From the NCBI GenBank assembly GCA_964588705.1, contig CAZPQV010000031.1, positions 1 to 23,309 on the forward strand: a stretch of 23,309 bases of DNA. Reading direction: 5' to 3'. The notes beneath the pieces were generated by a model. That model did no database searches. It was not told the origin of the DNA and worked only from the letters and a program-made list of their open reading frames with translations. The stretch's first letter is position 1. Each line of letters begins with the position of its first letter. Source of the DNA: CAZPQV01 sp964588705. Its GTDB lineage: Bacteria > Bacteroidota > Bacteroidia > Flavobacteriales > Weeksellaceae. Positions 15,681 to 23,309 of this stretch are shown here, in pieces. Position numbers and translations under genes: made by a program.

Positions 15681-18230
15681 TTATTTCTTCTTTGCCGTGG
15701 TTTTCTTCTCGGCCGGTTTCTTTGCTGCAGCTTTTCTGGCAGTTGGTTTATTCTCAGCGAATGCCGTTTTGTCCTGAGCTGTAATCCATTTTTTCACTTC
15801 TTCCAACGATACTTCTTTCAGTTCCTCTGCGGTATATTTTTCGTCTTTTTTATTCTTGGGAATCTTGAAATTGGTTTTTCCGAACTTGATGAAAGGTCCC
15901 CAACGTCCGTTTTCAATCGATATTTTTTCTTTCTCCCACTGCTGGATGTAGCGGTTGGCTTCTTTTTCCAATTTTGCCTCAATCAGTTCGTTGATATCGC
16001 TCTGCGAAAGATTATCGAAATCATATTTCTTCGGAACGTTCACAAAAATATCTTTGTATTTGATGAAAGGACCAAATCTTCCCTTCCCTTTCGTTACCGG
16101 TTCTCCTTTGAAAGTCGCAACAGGCGCATCGGCAATCTGTTTTTCTTTAATGAGTTCTTCGGCTCTTTCCTGATTCACAGAAAGCGGATCTTCACCTCTC
16201 GGAATGCTGATGTACGTTTCGCCCCATTTTACATAAGGACCAAATCTGCCAACACCTACAGAAACGGTCTTTCCGTCAAATTCCTGTAAGTCGAACGGAA
16301 GTTTGAACAGCTCCAACGCCTCTTCCAAAGTGATGGTCGCAATATTTTGATTAGCCATCAGGCTTGCAAAAGTTGGTTTTACTTCATCATCTGCCTCACC
16401 AATCTGAATCATTGCACCATAACGCCCCATTCTTGCGTAAACATTTTTTCCAGATTTTGGATCTTTACCAAGATTTCGTTCTCCGGTTGCGCGGTCTGCG
16501 GTTTCTTCCACATGTTCAATTCTCGGACGGAAAAACTCGTAGAAATCAGTCAATACATTTTTCCACTGCTTACCGCCTTCTGCAATATCATCAAACTCCT
16601 GCTCTACCCTTGCGGTGAACCCATAATCGAGGACTTCAGCAAAATTATTGGTTAAAAATTCATTCACCACTTCACCGATATCCGTAGGAACGAATTTATT
16701 TTTATCGCCTCCAAATTTTTCAGTTAAGACCTGTTTTTTGATGTCTTTTGTTAAAGTCATCTTCACGATTTCTCTTTCCTGAGGAAGCACTTCACGCTTA
16801 TCAACATATTCGCGGTTCTGAATCGTCTGAATAGTCGGCGCATAGGTCGAAGGTCTTCCGATTCCCAGCTCTTCAAGTTTTCTTACCAAACCAGCTTCCG
16901 TGTATCTTGCAGCTGGTTTCGTGAATTTTTCGGTAGCTTCAATTTTTTTATAATCTAAACTTTCACCAATTTTTACTTTTGGCAGTAGTTTTTCGTTGTC
17001 TTCATCGTCTTCATCTTCATTTTTTGTTATACCATATACTTTCAGGAATCCTTCAAAAATGATGACTTCGCCTTGTGCTTCAAACTGATACGGAAGTTTT
17101 GAATCACCGATTTCAATAACGGTTTTTTCAATTTTCGCATTACTCATTTGTGAAGCTAAAGTTCTTTTATAAATGAGTTGATACAATTTATTAAGTTGTG
17201 CATCGCCAACCGATTTCAGTGAAAAATCTGTCGGACGAATCGCCTCGTGCGCTTCCTGTGCCGATGCCGATTTTGTGGTATAATTTCTTGGATTCGAATA
17301 ATCCTGTCCGTATTCTGAAATAATCTGAGATTTTGCTCCGTTGATCGCTTCTTGGGAAAGGTTTACAGAATCGGTTCTCATATAAGTGATGAAACCTTCT
17401 TCGTATAATCTCTGCGCCAAACGCATCGTCGTCGTTACGTTATAACCCAATCTTGAAGACGCTTCCTGCTGTAATGTTGAAGTCGTAAAAGGTGCTGATG
17501 CAGAACGTGTTCCGGGTTTTGTTTCAACATTCAGAACTTTGAATTGAGTATCTTTTGCTTTCGCTAAAAAACCTTCTGCATCTTCTTCTTTTTTGAAATC
17601 GCCTTTCAGTTTGGCTGTAATTTCCTGCTTGGCTTCATTCAGGAAAACACCATCCAGTTTGAAAGTAGAAGTTGGTTTGAAATCTCTGATTTCGTGTTCT
17701 CTTTCTACAATTAGTCTCACGGCAACGGATTGTACTCGGCCTGCAGAAAGTCCGGTTTTTACTTTTTTCCATAGAACCGGCGACATTTCAAAACCTACGA
17801 TTCTGTCCAAAACTCTACGCGCCTGTTGCGCATTTACCAGATTTTGGTCTATTTTTCTTGGGTTTTCAATCGCTTTCAGGATCGCATTCTTCGTGATTTC
17901 GTGAAAAACTATACGTTTTGCATTGTCTTCTTTCAGTTTTAGTTCCTGTGCCAAATGCCAGGCAATTGCCTCTCCTTCGCGGTCCTCATCGGAAGCGAGC
18001 CACACCATATCTGCCTTTTTCACAGCGGCTTTCAGTTCTGCAACAATCTTCTTTTTATCGGCAGAGACTTCATAATCCGGAGTGAAAGTGGCAAGGTCAA
18101 TCCCCATTCCTTTTTTCGGCAAATCGCGGATGTGTCCGAAGCTGGACTTCACCTCGAAATCTTTCCCGAGATACTTCTGAATGGTTTTTGCTTTGGCCGG
18201 AGATTCGACAATAACTAAATTTTTTGACAT
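15681..18230 (-). CDS. topA: DNA topoisomerase I
   Basis: Type IA topoisomerase that relaxes negative supercoils by single-strand passage; 849 residues. The TOPRIM domain has E9 in VESPAKAKT and the acid cluster D-E-D-R-E-G-E (81-87). The active-site tyrosine is Y283 in GFITYMRTDS, with R285 next to it. LEELGIGRPSTYAPTI is the conserved segment after the gate. The C-terminus has no zinc ribbons; I find no cysteine in the whole protein. Instead there are repeats with the core G-R-(F/W/Y)-G-(P/A): GRYGAMIQIG, GRFGPYVKWG, GRFGPFIKYK, GRWGPFIKFG. A Lys/Ala-rich tail (ending KKTTAKKK) probably binds DNA. The gene has its own promoter and terminator and is divergent from the DUF2062 gene. Confidence 0.97.
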   Translation of the reverse strand: MSKNLVIVESPAKAKTIQKYLGKDFEVKSSFGHIRDLPKKGMGIDLATFTPDYEVSADKKKIVAELKAAVKKADMVWLASDEDREGEAIAWHLAQELKLKEDNAKRIVFHEITKNAILKAIENPRKIDQNLVNAQQARRVLDRIVGFEMSPVLWKKVKTGLSAGRVQSVAVRLIVEREHEIRDFKPTSTFKLDGVFLNEAKQEITAKLKGDFKKEEDAEGFLAKAKDTQFKVLNVETKPGTRSASAPFTTSTLQQEASSRLGYNVTTTMRLAQRLYEEGFITYMRTDSVNLSQEAINGAKSQIISEYGQDYSNPRNYTTKSASAQEAHEAIRPTDFSLKSVGDAQLNKLYQLIYKRTLASQMSNAKIEKTVIEIGDSKLPYQFEAQGEVIIFEGFLKVYGITKNEDEDDEDNEKLLPKVKIGESLDYKKIEATEKFTKPAARYTEAGLVRKLEELGIGRPSTYAPTIQTIQNREYVDKREVLPQEREIVKMTLTKDIKKQVLTEKFGGDKNKFVPTDIGEVVNEFLTNNFAEVLDYGFTARVEQEFDDIAEGGKQWKNVLTDFYEFFRPRIEHVEETADRATGERNLGKDPKSGKNVYARMGRYGAMIQIGEADDEVKPTFASLMANQNIATITLEEALELFKLPFDLQEFDGKTVSVGVGRFGPYVKWGETYISIPRGEDPLSVNQERAEELIKEKQIADAPVATFKGEPVTKGKGRFGPFIKYKDIFVNVPKKYDFDNLSQSDINELIEAKLEKEANRYIQQWEKEKISIENGRWGPFIKFGKTNFKIPKNKKDEKYTAEELKEVSLEEVKKWITAQDKTAFAENKPTARKAAAKKPAEKKTTAKKK

Positions 18231-18244
18231 CCTGAAAATTTTTG

Positions 18245-18274
18245 CAAAAGTAGAAGATTTTTTTTAAGTGCAAA
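18245..18274 (-). promoter_or_regulatory. topA promoter
   Basis: On the minus strand TTTG (18274-18271), 18 bases, then TACTTTTG (18252-18245). Both elements fit the Bacteroidetes consensus and spacing. The -7 box lies 14 bases before the topA ATG, so the leader is about 10 bases. Confidence 0.7.
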
Positions 18275-18341
18275 TTTTTTCAGTATTTCTTGCCTAAAAA
18301 CATCTTCAACTTCGGTATAAAACCTTTTGTTAATTCGGTAA

Positions 18342-18359
18342 TATATTAAAATTAATATA
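18342..18359. repeat. A/T-rich inverted repeat between topA and the DUF2062 gene
   Basis: TATATTA (18342-18348) and TAATATA (18353-18359) are perfect inverted copies around AAAT. It lies about 20 bases before the -7 box of the DUF2062 gene and could be an operator or only a base-composition effect. Nothing else is visible in the rest of this divergent gap apart from the two promoters. Confidence 0.35.
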
Positions 18360-18377
18360 CAATATATAATAAGGTGT

Positions 18378-18385
18378 TATTTTTG
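18378..18385 (+). promoter_or_regulatory. -7 box before the DUF2062 gene
   Basis: TATTTTTG matches TAnnTTTG, 21 bases before the TTG start at 18407. No clear -33 TTTG is found at the expected distance; that place is taken by the A/T-rich inverted repeat. Confidence 0.45.
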
Positions 18386-18406
18386 CTTGAAACCTAAAAA
18401 GGAGTT

Positions 18407-18892
18407 TTGAGAAATTTTATTCAGAAAAGTATTAACAGTCAGAAAGCTTTCTACCGGTATATTCGGCGGAAAGGCTGGAAACGGTTTCTGAAAGAAAATA
18501 TCCTGGAAAGTGAAGGCAGTAATGCAACAAAAGCCAAATCAATCGCATTGGGAATTTTCATCGGTTTTTCTCCTTTTTGGGGATTCCATACGGTTTTAGC
18601 ACTGTCTTTGCCCATTTATTTTCGGTTGAATAAAATGCTGACTTTTCTTTTTGCTCAAATTACCATTGCGTCGCTAATTCCTTTTTTTGTTTACATTTCA
18701 CTGATAATTGGTGCTCCTTTCGTGAACGGTAGAACCGACTTTGGCAATCAGGAATTTAATCTTGAAATGGCTAAAAATAATCTGATTCAGTACGTCGTGG
18801 GCAGTTTGGTTTTAGCAAGTATTACTGCAATTGTTTTAGGAACAACATCTTATCTGTTGATGAACAGACTTTCGAATAAGAATAAAACATAG
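18407..18892 (+). CDS. DUF2062 membrane protein
   Basis: Small inner-membrane protein of 161 residues with the DUF2062 pattern: a basic N-terminus (RRKGWKRFLKENIL), then ATKAKSIALGIFIGFSPFWGFH (about 39-60), whose G-x-F-x-G-F-(S/T)-P-x-x-G-x-H core is the family hallmark. Further hydrophobic segments are at about 61-75, 83-103 and 126-148. Function is unknown; relatives often sit near cell-envelope or glycosyltransferase genes. No ATG is available: an in-frame stop lies at 18395 and the next Met is far inside the domain. TTG at 18407 is the best start. It follows an AAGGAG stretch by only two bases, unusual both for the start codon and for a Shine-Dalgarno-like site in this phylum. Confidence 0.8.
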   Translation: MRNFIQKSINSQKAFYRYIRRKGWKRFLKENILESEGSNATKAKSIALGIFIGFSPFWGFHTVLALSLPIYFRLNKMLTFLFAQITIASLIPFFVYISLIIGAPFVNGRTDFGNQEFNLEMAKNNLIQYVVGSLVLASITAIVLGTTSYLLMNRLSNKNKT

Positions 18893-18900
18893 TTCTCTAC

Positions 18901-18928
18901 TTCTGAAAAACATTATTCATATTCAGAA
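18901..18928 (+). terminator. weak hairpin after the DUF2062 gene
   Basis: TTCTGAA and TTCAGAA form a 7-bp inverted repeat with a 14-base loop, followed by a short T-poor stretch (TTTCCTT). It is a weak terminator at best. It overlaps the expected -33 area of ileS, so it may instead be a regulatory dyad. Confidence 0.3.
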
Positions 18929-18944
18929 TTTCCTTAAAATTCAT

Positions 18945-18952
18945 TATATTCG
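18945..18952 (+). promoter_or_regulatory. probable ileS -7 box
   Basis: TATATTCG has one mismatch to TAnnTTTG and lies 33 bases before the ileS ATG. A second, less well spaced candidate is TAAATTTTG just downstream (18959-18967). No T-box-like leader exists here; the space is too short. Confidence 0.35.
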
Positions 18953-18985
18953 CACTCTTAAATTTTGCAACAGAACCGTTTGAAA

Positions 18986-21900
18986 ATGAAGAAGTTTAAC
19001 GAATACAAAAACCTTGATTTAACCGCCGTTGCCGACGGAGTTTCCAAATTCTGGAACGAAAACGATACATTCAGAAAATCGGTTGAAATCCGCGAAGGAC
19101 AACCGGAATATGTATTTTATGAAGGACCGCCTTCCGCAAACGGAATGCCGGGAATTCACCACGTAATGGCAAGAGCGATTAAGGATATTTTCTGCCGTTT
19201 CCAAACGCAGAATGGAAAAAAGGTATTCAGAAAAGCAGGTTGGGACACGCACGGTTTACCAATAGAACTGGGCGTTGAAAAAGAATTGGGCATCACCAAA
19301 GAAGATATCGGAACCAAAATCTCCGTTGAAGATTACAATAAAGCATGCCGTGAAGCCGTAATGCGCTACACCGATGTTTGGAACGACCTGACCGAAAAAA
19401 TCGGTTATTGGGTTGATCTCGAGGATCCGTACATCACCTACGAACCAAAATATATGGAAACCGTTTGGTGGTTGCTGAAGCAACTGTACGACAAAAACCT
19501 GCTCTACAAAGGTTACACTATTCAGCCGTATTCACCAAAAGCAGGAACCGGACTTTCCTCCCACGAACTGAATCAGCCGGGAACTTATCGTGATGTGAGC
19601 GACACAACGGTTGTTGCACAGTTTAAAGTAAAGAAATTGTCTGATGCTTTAAGCAGCAAGATTAATATTGGAAGTATCAACGCTTGTGACATCGCAGAAA
19701 GCACTTGTGGTGGCGCAACACATTGGGAAGAATTTGATAAAGAAAAAGAGCAACCAATCCATATTTTAGCTTGGACGACTACGCCTTGGACCTTGCCTTC
19801 GAACACCGCACTTGCCGTTGGTCGTGATATCGAATATGTTTTGGTAAAAACCTTTAACCAATATACTTTCGAGCCGATTAATGTGGTTTTGGCGAGAATT
19901 CTTTTAGAGAAAAACTTCGGAAAGAAATATGTTGAAGGAACAGAGGAAGATTACAAAAATTACACTTCCGAAAGCAAAACGATTCCATACCAAATTGTAG
20001 CAGAATTTACGGGTGAAGATTTGTCCGGAACTGAATACGAGCAGTTGATTCCGTGGTTTTCACCAAATGAAACACCGGAGAAAGCGTTCAAAGTGATTGT
20101 TGGTGATTTTGTGACGACAGAAGACGGAACCGGAATCGTACATATCGCTCCGACTTTCGGTGCGGATGACGCGCGTGTTGCCAAAGAAAACGGCATTCCG
20201 CCGATGTTGGTGAAAGATGAAAACGACAACCTTGTTCCGCTTGTTGACCTGCAGGGAAAATTCCTGAAAGGCGAAAATGTTCCTGAAATTTTCAGTGGAA
20301 AATACATTAAAAACGAATATTATGACGAAGGAACTGCTCCTGAAAAATCGTGGGATGTAGAATTGGCAATTTTGTTAAAGACTGAAAACAAAGCATTTAA
20401 GGTAGAGAAATACGTCCACTCTTATCCGCATTGCTGGAGAACGGACAAACCGGTTCTGTATTATCCGCTGGATTCGTGGTTTGTAAAAATGACGGAAAAA
20501 CGTCAGCGTTTGGTTGAACTGAACGAAACCATCAACTGGAAACCGAAATCCACCGGTGAAGGCCGTTTCGCAAACTGGTTGGAAAATGTGAACGACTGGA
20601 ACCTTTCACGTTCCAGATATTGGGGAATTCCGTTGCCGATTTGGCGCACAGATGATTTCAAGGAGGAAAAAATTATCGGTTCGGTGGAAGAACTGATTTC
20701 AGAAATTGAAAAGTCCATCGTTGCCGGTGTAATGACTGAAAATCCATTTGCAGATTTTCAAATTGGTAATATGTCTGACGAGAATTACGCGAAAGTGGAT
20801 CTTCATAAAAATTATGTGGATGCCATCACATTGGTTTCCGATTCCGGAAAACCAATGAAGCGCGAAAGCGATCTCATTGACGTATGGTTCGATTCAGGTT
20901 CAATGCCGTATGCGCAACTTCACTATCCTTTTGAAAACAAGGAAATGATCGATGAAGGACACGCTTTCCCAGCAGATTTCATTGCGGAAGGTGTTGATCA
21001 AACGAGAGGTTGGTTCTACACGCTTCACGCGATTGCGACCGCGGTTTTCGATTCTGTTTCTTATAAAAATGTGGTTTCCAACGGTTTGGTTCTGGACAAA
21101 AACGGTCAGAAAATGTCGAAACGCCTTGGAAACGCAGTCGATCCGTTTGAAACTTTGGCAAAATACGGTCCAGACGCCACACGTTGGTATATGATTTCGA
21201 ACGCGAATCCGTGGGAAAACCTCAAGTTTGATGTAGAAGGCATTGATGAGGTTCGTCGGAAATTCTTCGGGACACTGTATAATACGTATTCGTTCTTTGC
21301 TTTATACGCGAATGTTGACGGTTTCAAATATGAAGAAAAAGACGTAGAAAACCGTGCGGAAATTGACCGCTGGATTCTTTCTGAACTGAATCTTTTGATC
21401 AAAGAAGTAAAAGAATTCTACGAAGATTACGAACCAACCAAAGTTGCGAGAGCGATTAATACTTTTGTCAACGACAATCTAAGCAACTGGTATGTAAGAC
21501 TTTGTCGCCGCCGTTTCTGGAAAGGAGATTATTCGGAGGACAAGATTTCGGCTTATCAAACGCTTTATACTTGTCTTGAAACAGTCGCAAAACTTTCCGC
21601 GCCGATTGCGCCGTTCTTCATGGATCAGTTATTTCAGGATTTAAACGCTGTAACAGGAAAAGAATCGCAGGTTTCGGTTCACTTAACGGATTTCCCGGTT
21701 GCTGATGAAAGCAAAATCGATACGGATTTGGTGGAGAAAACACATTTGGCTCAAACCATCACTTCCATGGTGTTTTCATTAAGAAAGAAAGAAAACATTA
21801 AGGTTCGTCAACCACTACAAAAAGTAATGATCCCGGTTTTGGATAAGAAAGCGGAAGAACAGATTTTGGCTGTTTCAGAACTGATCAAACAGGAAGTGAA

Positions 21901-22459
21901 TGTGAAAGAATTACAGTTAATTAATGCTGAAGAAGCATCTCATTTAATTGTAAAACAGATTAAACCAAATTTCAAAACCCTTGGTTCAAGACTTGGAAAA
22001 GATATGAAAACCGTGGGTTCAGAAATCTCTACAATGACCACAGAACAGATTGCACAACTTGAAAAAGAGGGAAAAATGACCGTAGCCGGACACGAAATCG
22101 GGCTTGAAGATGTAGAAATTTCCACCAAAGATATTCCGGGATGGACGGTAACCAGCGAAGGAAAAACAACTGTGGCATTAGATTTGACGATTACCGACGA
22201 ACTGAAAGCGGAGGGAATCGCAAGGGAATTCATCAATAGAATTCAGAATCTGAGAAAAGATAAAGATTTTGAGTTAACTGACAGAATATCAATTCAGTTG
22301 GAAGCGAATTCACCGTTTGAAAAAGAACTTATCAACAATAGTGAATATATCTCCGCCGAAGTATTGTCAGATAAAATAGAAATTGTAAATTCACTAACTA
22401 TTTTTGACGAGATAGACATTGATGACGTCAAATTTAAAGTGAATGTAGAAAAACTTTGA
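18986..22459 (+). CDS. ileS: isoleucyl-tRNA synthetase, eukaryote-like type (IleRS2), with swapped signature motif
   Basis: Charges tRNA-Ile with isoleucine. The ATG at 18986 gives 1157 residues, longer than the bacterial IleRS1 of about 940; an in-frame TTG at 18965 is less likely. The class I first signature is present as PGIHH: G56-I57-H58-H59, where the usual order is H-x-G-H. GWDTHGLPIE (about 80-89) follows. The CP1 editing domain has WTTTPWT (263-269) and DGTGIVHIAPTFGADD with H386. KMSKR is intact (709-713). The C-terminal part has the anticodon domain (DRWILSELN onwards) and a long extension but no visible zinc ribbon. IleRS2 enzymes are known for low sensitivity to mupirocin. The dksA-like gene follows after 82 bases. 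Confidence 0.96.
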   Translation: MKKFNEYKNLDLTAVADGVSKFWNENDTFRKSVEIREGQPEYVFYEGPPSANGMPGIHHVMARAIKDIFCRFQTQNGKKVFRKAGWDTHGLPIELGVEKELGITKEDIGTKISVEDYNKACREAVMRYTDVWNDLTEKIGYWVDLEDPYITYEPKYMETVWWLLKQLYDKNLLYKGYTIQPYSPKAGTGLSSHELNQPGTYRDVSDTTVVAQFKVKKLSDALSSKINIGSINACDIAESTCGGATHWEEFDKEKEQPIHILAWTTTPWTLPSNTALAVGRDIEYVLVKTFNQYTFEPINVVLARILLEKNFGKKYVEGTEEDYKNYTSESKTIPYQIVAEFTGEDLSGTEYEQLIPWFSPNETPEKAFKVIVGDFVTTEDGTGIVHIAPTFGADDARVAKENGIPPMLVKDENDNLVPLVDLQGKFLKGENVPEIFSGKYIKNEYYDEGTAPEKSWDVELAILLKTENKAFKVEKYVHSYPHCWRTDKPVLYYPLDSWFVKMTEKRQRLVELNETINWKPKSTGEGRFANWLENVNDWNLSRSRYWGIPLPIWRTDDFKEEKIIGSVEELISEIEKSIVAGVMTENPFADFQIGNMSDENYAKVDLHKNYVDAITLVSDSGKPMKRESDLIDVWFDSGSMPYAQLHYPFENKEMIDEGHAFPADFIAEGVDQTRGWFYTLHAIATAVFDSVSYKNVVSNGLVLDKNGQKMSKRLGNAVDPFETLAKYGPDATRWYMISNANPWENLKFDVEGIDEVRRKFFGTLYNTYSFFALYANVDGFKYEEKDVENRAEIDRWILSELNLLIKEVKEFYEDYEPTKVARAINTFVNDNLSNWYVRLCRRRFWKGDYSEDKISAYQTLYTCLETVAKLSAPIAPFFMDQLFQDLNAVTGKESQVSVHLTDFPVADESKIDTDLVEKTHLAQTITSMVFSLRKKENIKVRQPLQKVMIPVLDKKAEEQILAVSELIKQEVNVKELQLINAEEASHLIVKQIKPNFKTLGSRLGKDMKTVGSEISTMTTEQIAQLEKEGKMTVAGHEIGLEDVEISTKDIPGWTVTSEGKTTVALDLTITDELKAEGIAREFINRIQNLRKDKDFELTDRISIQLEANSPFEKELINNSEYISAEVLSDKIEIVNSLTIFDEIDIDDVKFKVNVEKL

Positions 22460-22541
22460 ACCGATTGAAATTTTCAGTATCTTAATATGATAATTCAGAC
22501 CGTTCATTAAAGTTAATAACCAACATCGAAAAACAGAAGAA

Positions 22542-22922
22542 ATGGCAGAAGAAAGACAACGTTACAGCGATGCTGATTTGAAGGAATTTAAAGAATTAAT
22601 TCAAGCAAAAATAGAAAAAGCTGAGAAGGACTTGGCGCTTATCAACGAGAATTTCATCAACGACCAAAATAATGGAACTGATGATACTTCACCAACGTTT
22701 AAAGCGTTTGAAGAAGGCGCAGAAACATTAAGCAAAGAGCAGAATGCGATTCTTGCCGGAAGACAGGAAAAATTTATCCGTGACCTGAAGCACGCTTTAA
22801 TCCGTATTGAAAATAAAACGTACGGTGTGTGCAGAGTAACCGGAAAACTGATTCCAAAAGAACGTTTAAGAGCTGTTCCTCATGCTACTTTGAGTATTGA
22901 GGCGAAAAATATGCAGCGATAA
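22542..22922 (+). CDS. DksA/TraR-family protein without the zinc site
   Basis: A 126-residue cytoplasmic protein of the DksA/TraR group, which binds RNA polymerase in the secondary channel and adjusts transcription with ppGpp. Two long helices (about 8-40 and 54-92) would form the coiled coil, with the tip around QNNGTDDTSP (42-51). The C-terminal globular part, YGVCRVTGKLIPKERLRAVP, aligns without gaps to the Escherichia coli DksA zinc finger. Only one of four cysteines remains: C97; the others are T100, S118 and A121. It should therefore fold without zinc. From memory, related flavobacterial proteins look alike here. It lies between ileS and lspA, a common order in this phylum. No clear promoter of its own is visible. 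Confidence 0.88.
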   Translation: MAEERQRYSDADLKEFKELIQAKIEKAEKDLALINENFINDQNNGTDDTSPTFKAFEEGAETLSKEQNAILAGRQEKFIRDLKHALIRIENKTYGVCRVTGKLIPKERLRAVPHATLSIEAKNMQR

Positions 22923-22929
22923 AATATCA

Positions 22930-22982
22930 GTAATTGGTAATGAGTAATGAGCGATCGTTACTCATTGCTTATTACCCATTAC
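22930..22982 (+). repeat. heptad-built inverted repeat directly before lspA
   Basis: The left arm is made of 7-base units GTAATTG, GTAATGA, GTAATGA; the right arm of TTACTCA, TTGCTTA, TTACCCA and TTAC. Arms 22930-22951 and 22961-22982 match over 22 positions with three differences, two of which are G-U pairs in the RNA, around loop CGATCGTTA. The hairpin ends 10 bases before the lspA ATG and has no T-tract, so it is not a normal terminator. It may be a mobile miniature repeat, an mRNA stabiliser or a block on lspA translation. Confidence 0.75.
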
Positions 22983-22992
22983 TAGCGATACA

Positions 22993-23309
22993 ATGAAGAA
23001 AATAGCACTCGTTACATTCCTTATTCTTTTAATCGACCAAGTTTCTAAATTTTACATCAAAACTAATTTTCATTACGGCGACAGTATTCCGGTAATGGGA
23101 TTGGATTGGTTTCGGCTGACTTTCGTGGAAAATCCGGGAATGGCTTATGGTTTCCAGTTTGGCGGTCTTCTTGGAAAATATTTCCTCGTGATTGTAAGAA
23201 TTTTTCTGATTGGCGGAATGGTTTACCTCTTCAATAAATGGATTAAGGAAGGAATGACCACCAATTACCTGCTGATTCCTATGGCGATGATTTTTGGAGG
23301 GGCGATCGG
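22993..23309 (+). CDS. lspA: lipoprotein signal peptidase (signal peptidase II), 3' end outside the window
   Basis: Inner-membrane aspartyl peptidase that removes signal peptides from prolipoproteins. The first 105 codons are present. The start MKKIALVTFLILLIDQVSKF has the conserved first-helix motif D-Q-x-x-K. FVENPGMAYGFQF matches the family ENxGxAF box. Hydrophobic helices follow (YFLVIVRIFLIGGMVYLF and LLIPMAMIFGGAIG). The frame is cut just at GGAIG, where GNxxDR with the second catalytic Asp should follow. It will process lipoproteins such as the Wza-like protein of this window. A long hairpin ends 10 bases before the ATG. Confidence 0.93.
   Translation, partial: MKKIALVTFLILLIDQVSKFYIKTNFHYGDSIPVMGLDWFRLTFVENPGMAYGFQFGGLLGKYFLVIVRIFLIGGMVYLFNKWIKEGMTTNYLLIPMAMIFGGAI

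Noticed and set aside
18893..18985. T-box or other amino-acid-sensing leader before ileS
   Set aside because: The space is under 100 bases, with no T-box sequence or terminator/antiterminator pair, and such leaders are not typical of this phylum.
22951..22957. GCGATCG resembling a cyanobacterial HIP1 site
   Set aside because: It is a single incomplete copy in the centre of the palindrome, and all gene content is flavobacterial.
1..23309. Defence system, phage, insertion sequence or CRISPR array
   Set aside because: No transposase, integrase, nuclease, toxin-antitoxin pair or regularly spaced repeat was found on either strand; nearly all space is filled by recognisable housekeeping or envelope genes.

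Overview
The window is chromosomal DNA from a member of the Bacteroidota, most likely a flavobacterium of the Chryseobacterium/Kaistella/Epilithonimonas type. The reasons are the low apparent G+C, almost no Shine-Dalgarno sites, several TAnnTTTG-type -7 promoter boxes, the block porG-uppS-bamA-ompH-ompH (type IX secretion plus envelope biogenesis), a eukaryote-like IleRS, a TopA with no cysteines and a DksA-like protein that has lost its zinc site. There is no plasmid, phage, insertion sequence, CRISPR array, tRNA or rRNA.

Layout: (1) 1-254 has no complete gene. It holds an outward-facing leftward promoter and a roughly 93-bp repeat-like element. (2) 255-2284, minus strand: an acyl-CoA thioesterase, the dTDP-4-dehydrorhamnose reductase rfbD and an exported protein of unknown function, in overlapping reading frames. 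(3) 2296-7712, minus strand: porG, uppS, bamA and two ompH/skp-like genes, closed by an intrinsic terminator. (4) 7849-15599, minus strand: an apparent operon that starts with a degenerate arginase-fold protein and continues with a family 2 glycosyltransferase, an EpsG/Wzy-like polymerase, a WecA/MraY-type initiating transferase, a Wza-like export lipoprotein and a Wzc-like tyrosine autokinase. It ends at a strong terminator. (5) topA, minus strand, with its own promoter and terminator. (6) Divergent from topA: a DUF2062 membrane protein with a TTG start, ileS, a dksA-like gene and the first part of lspA, all on the plus strand.

How the parts fit: most genes serve the cell envelope. UppS makes the C55 lipid carrier, the WecA-type enzyme loads it with a sugar phosphate, the glycosyltransferase and EpsG extend and polymerise, and Wza/Wzc export the product. 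BamA and the OmpH chaperones build the outer membrane through which PorG-type T9SS and Wza-type machines work. TopA, IleRS, the DksA-like protein and LspA are housekeeping.

Best leads: a swapped GIHH version of the HIGH signature in IleRS, of the kind reported for mupirocin hyper-resistance; a metal-site-less arginase fold translationally coupled to a compact exopolysaccharide operon without a flippase; an 18-bp tandem duplication encoding part of the (Gly-Tyr)7 tail of the Wzc-like kinase; and a heptad-built palindrome directly before lspA.
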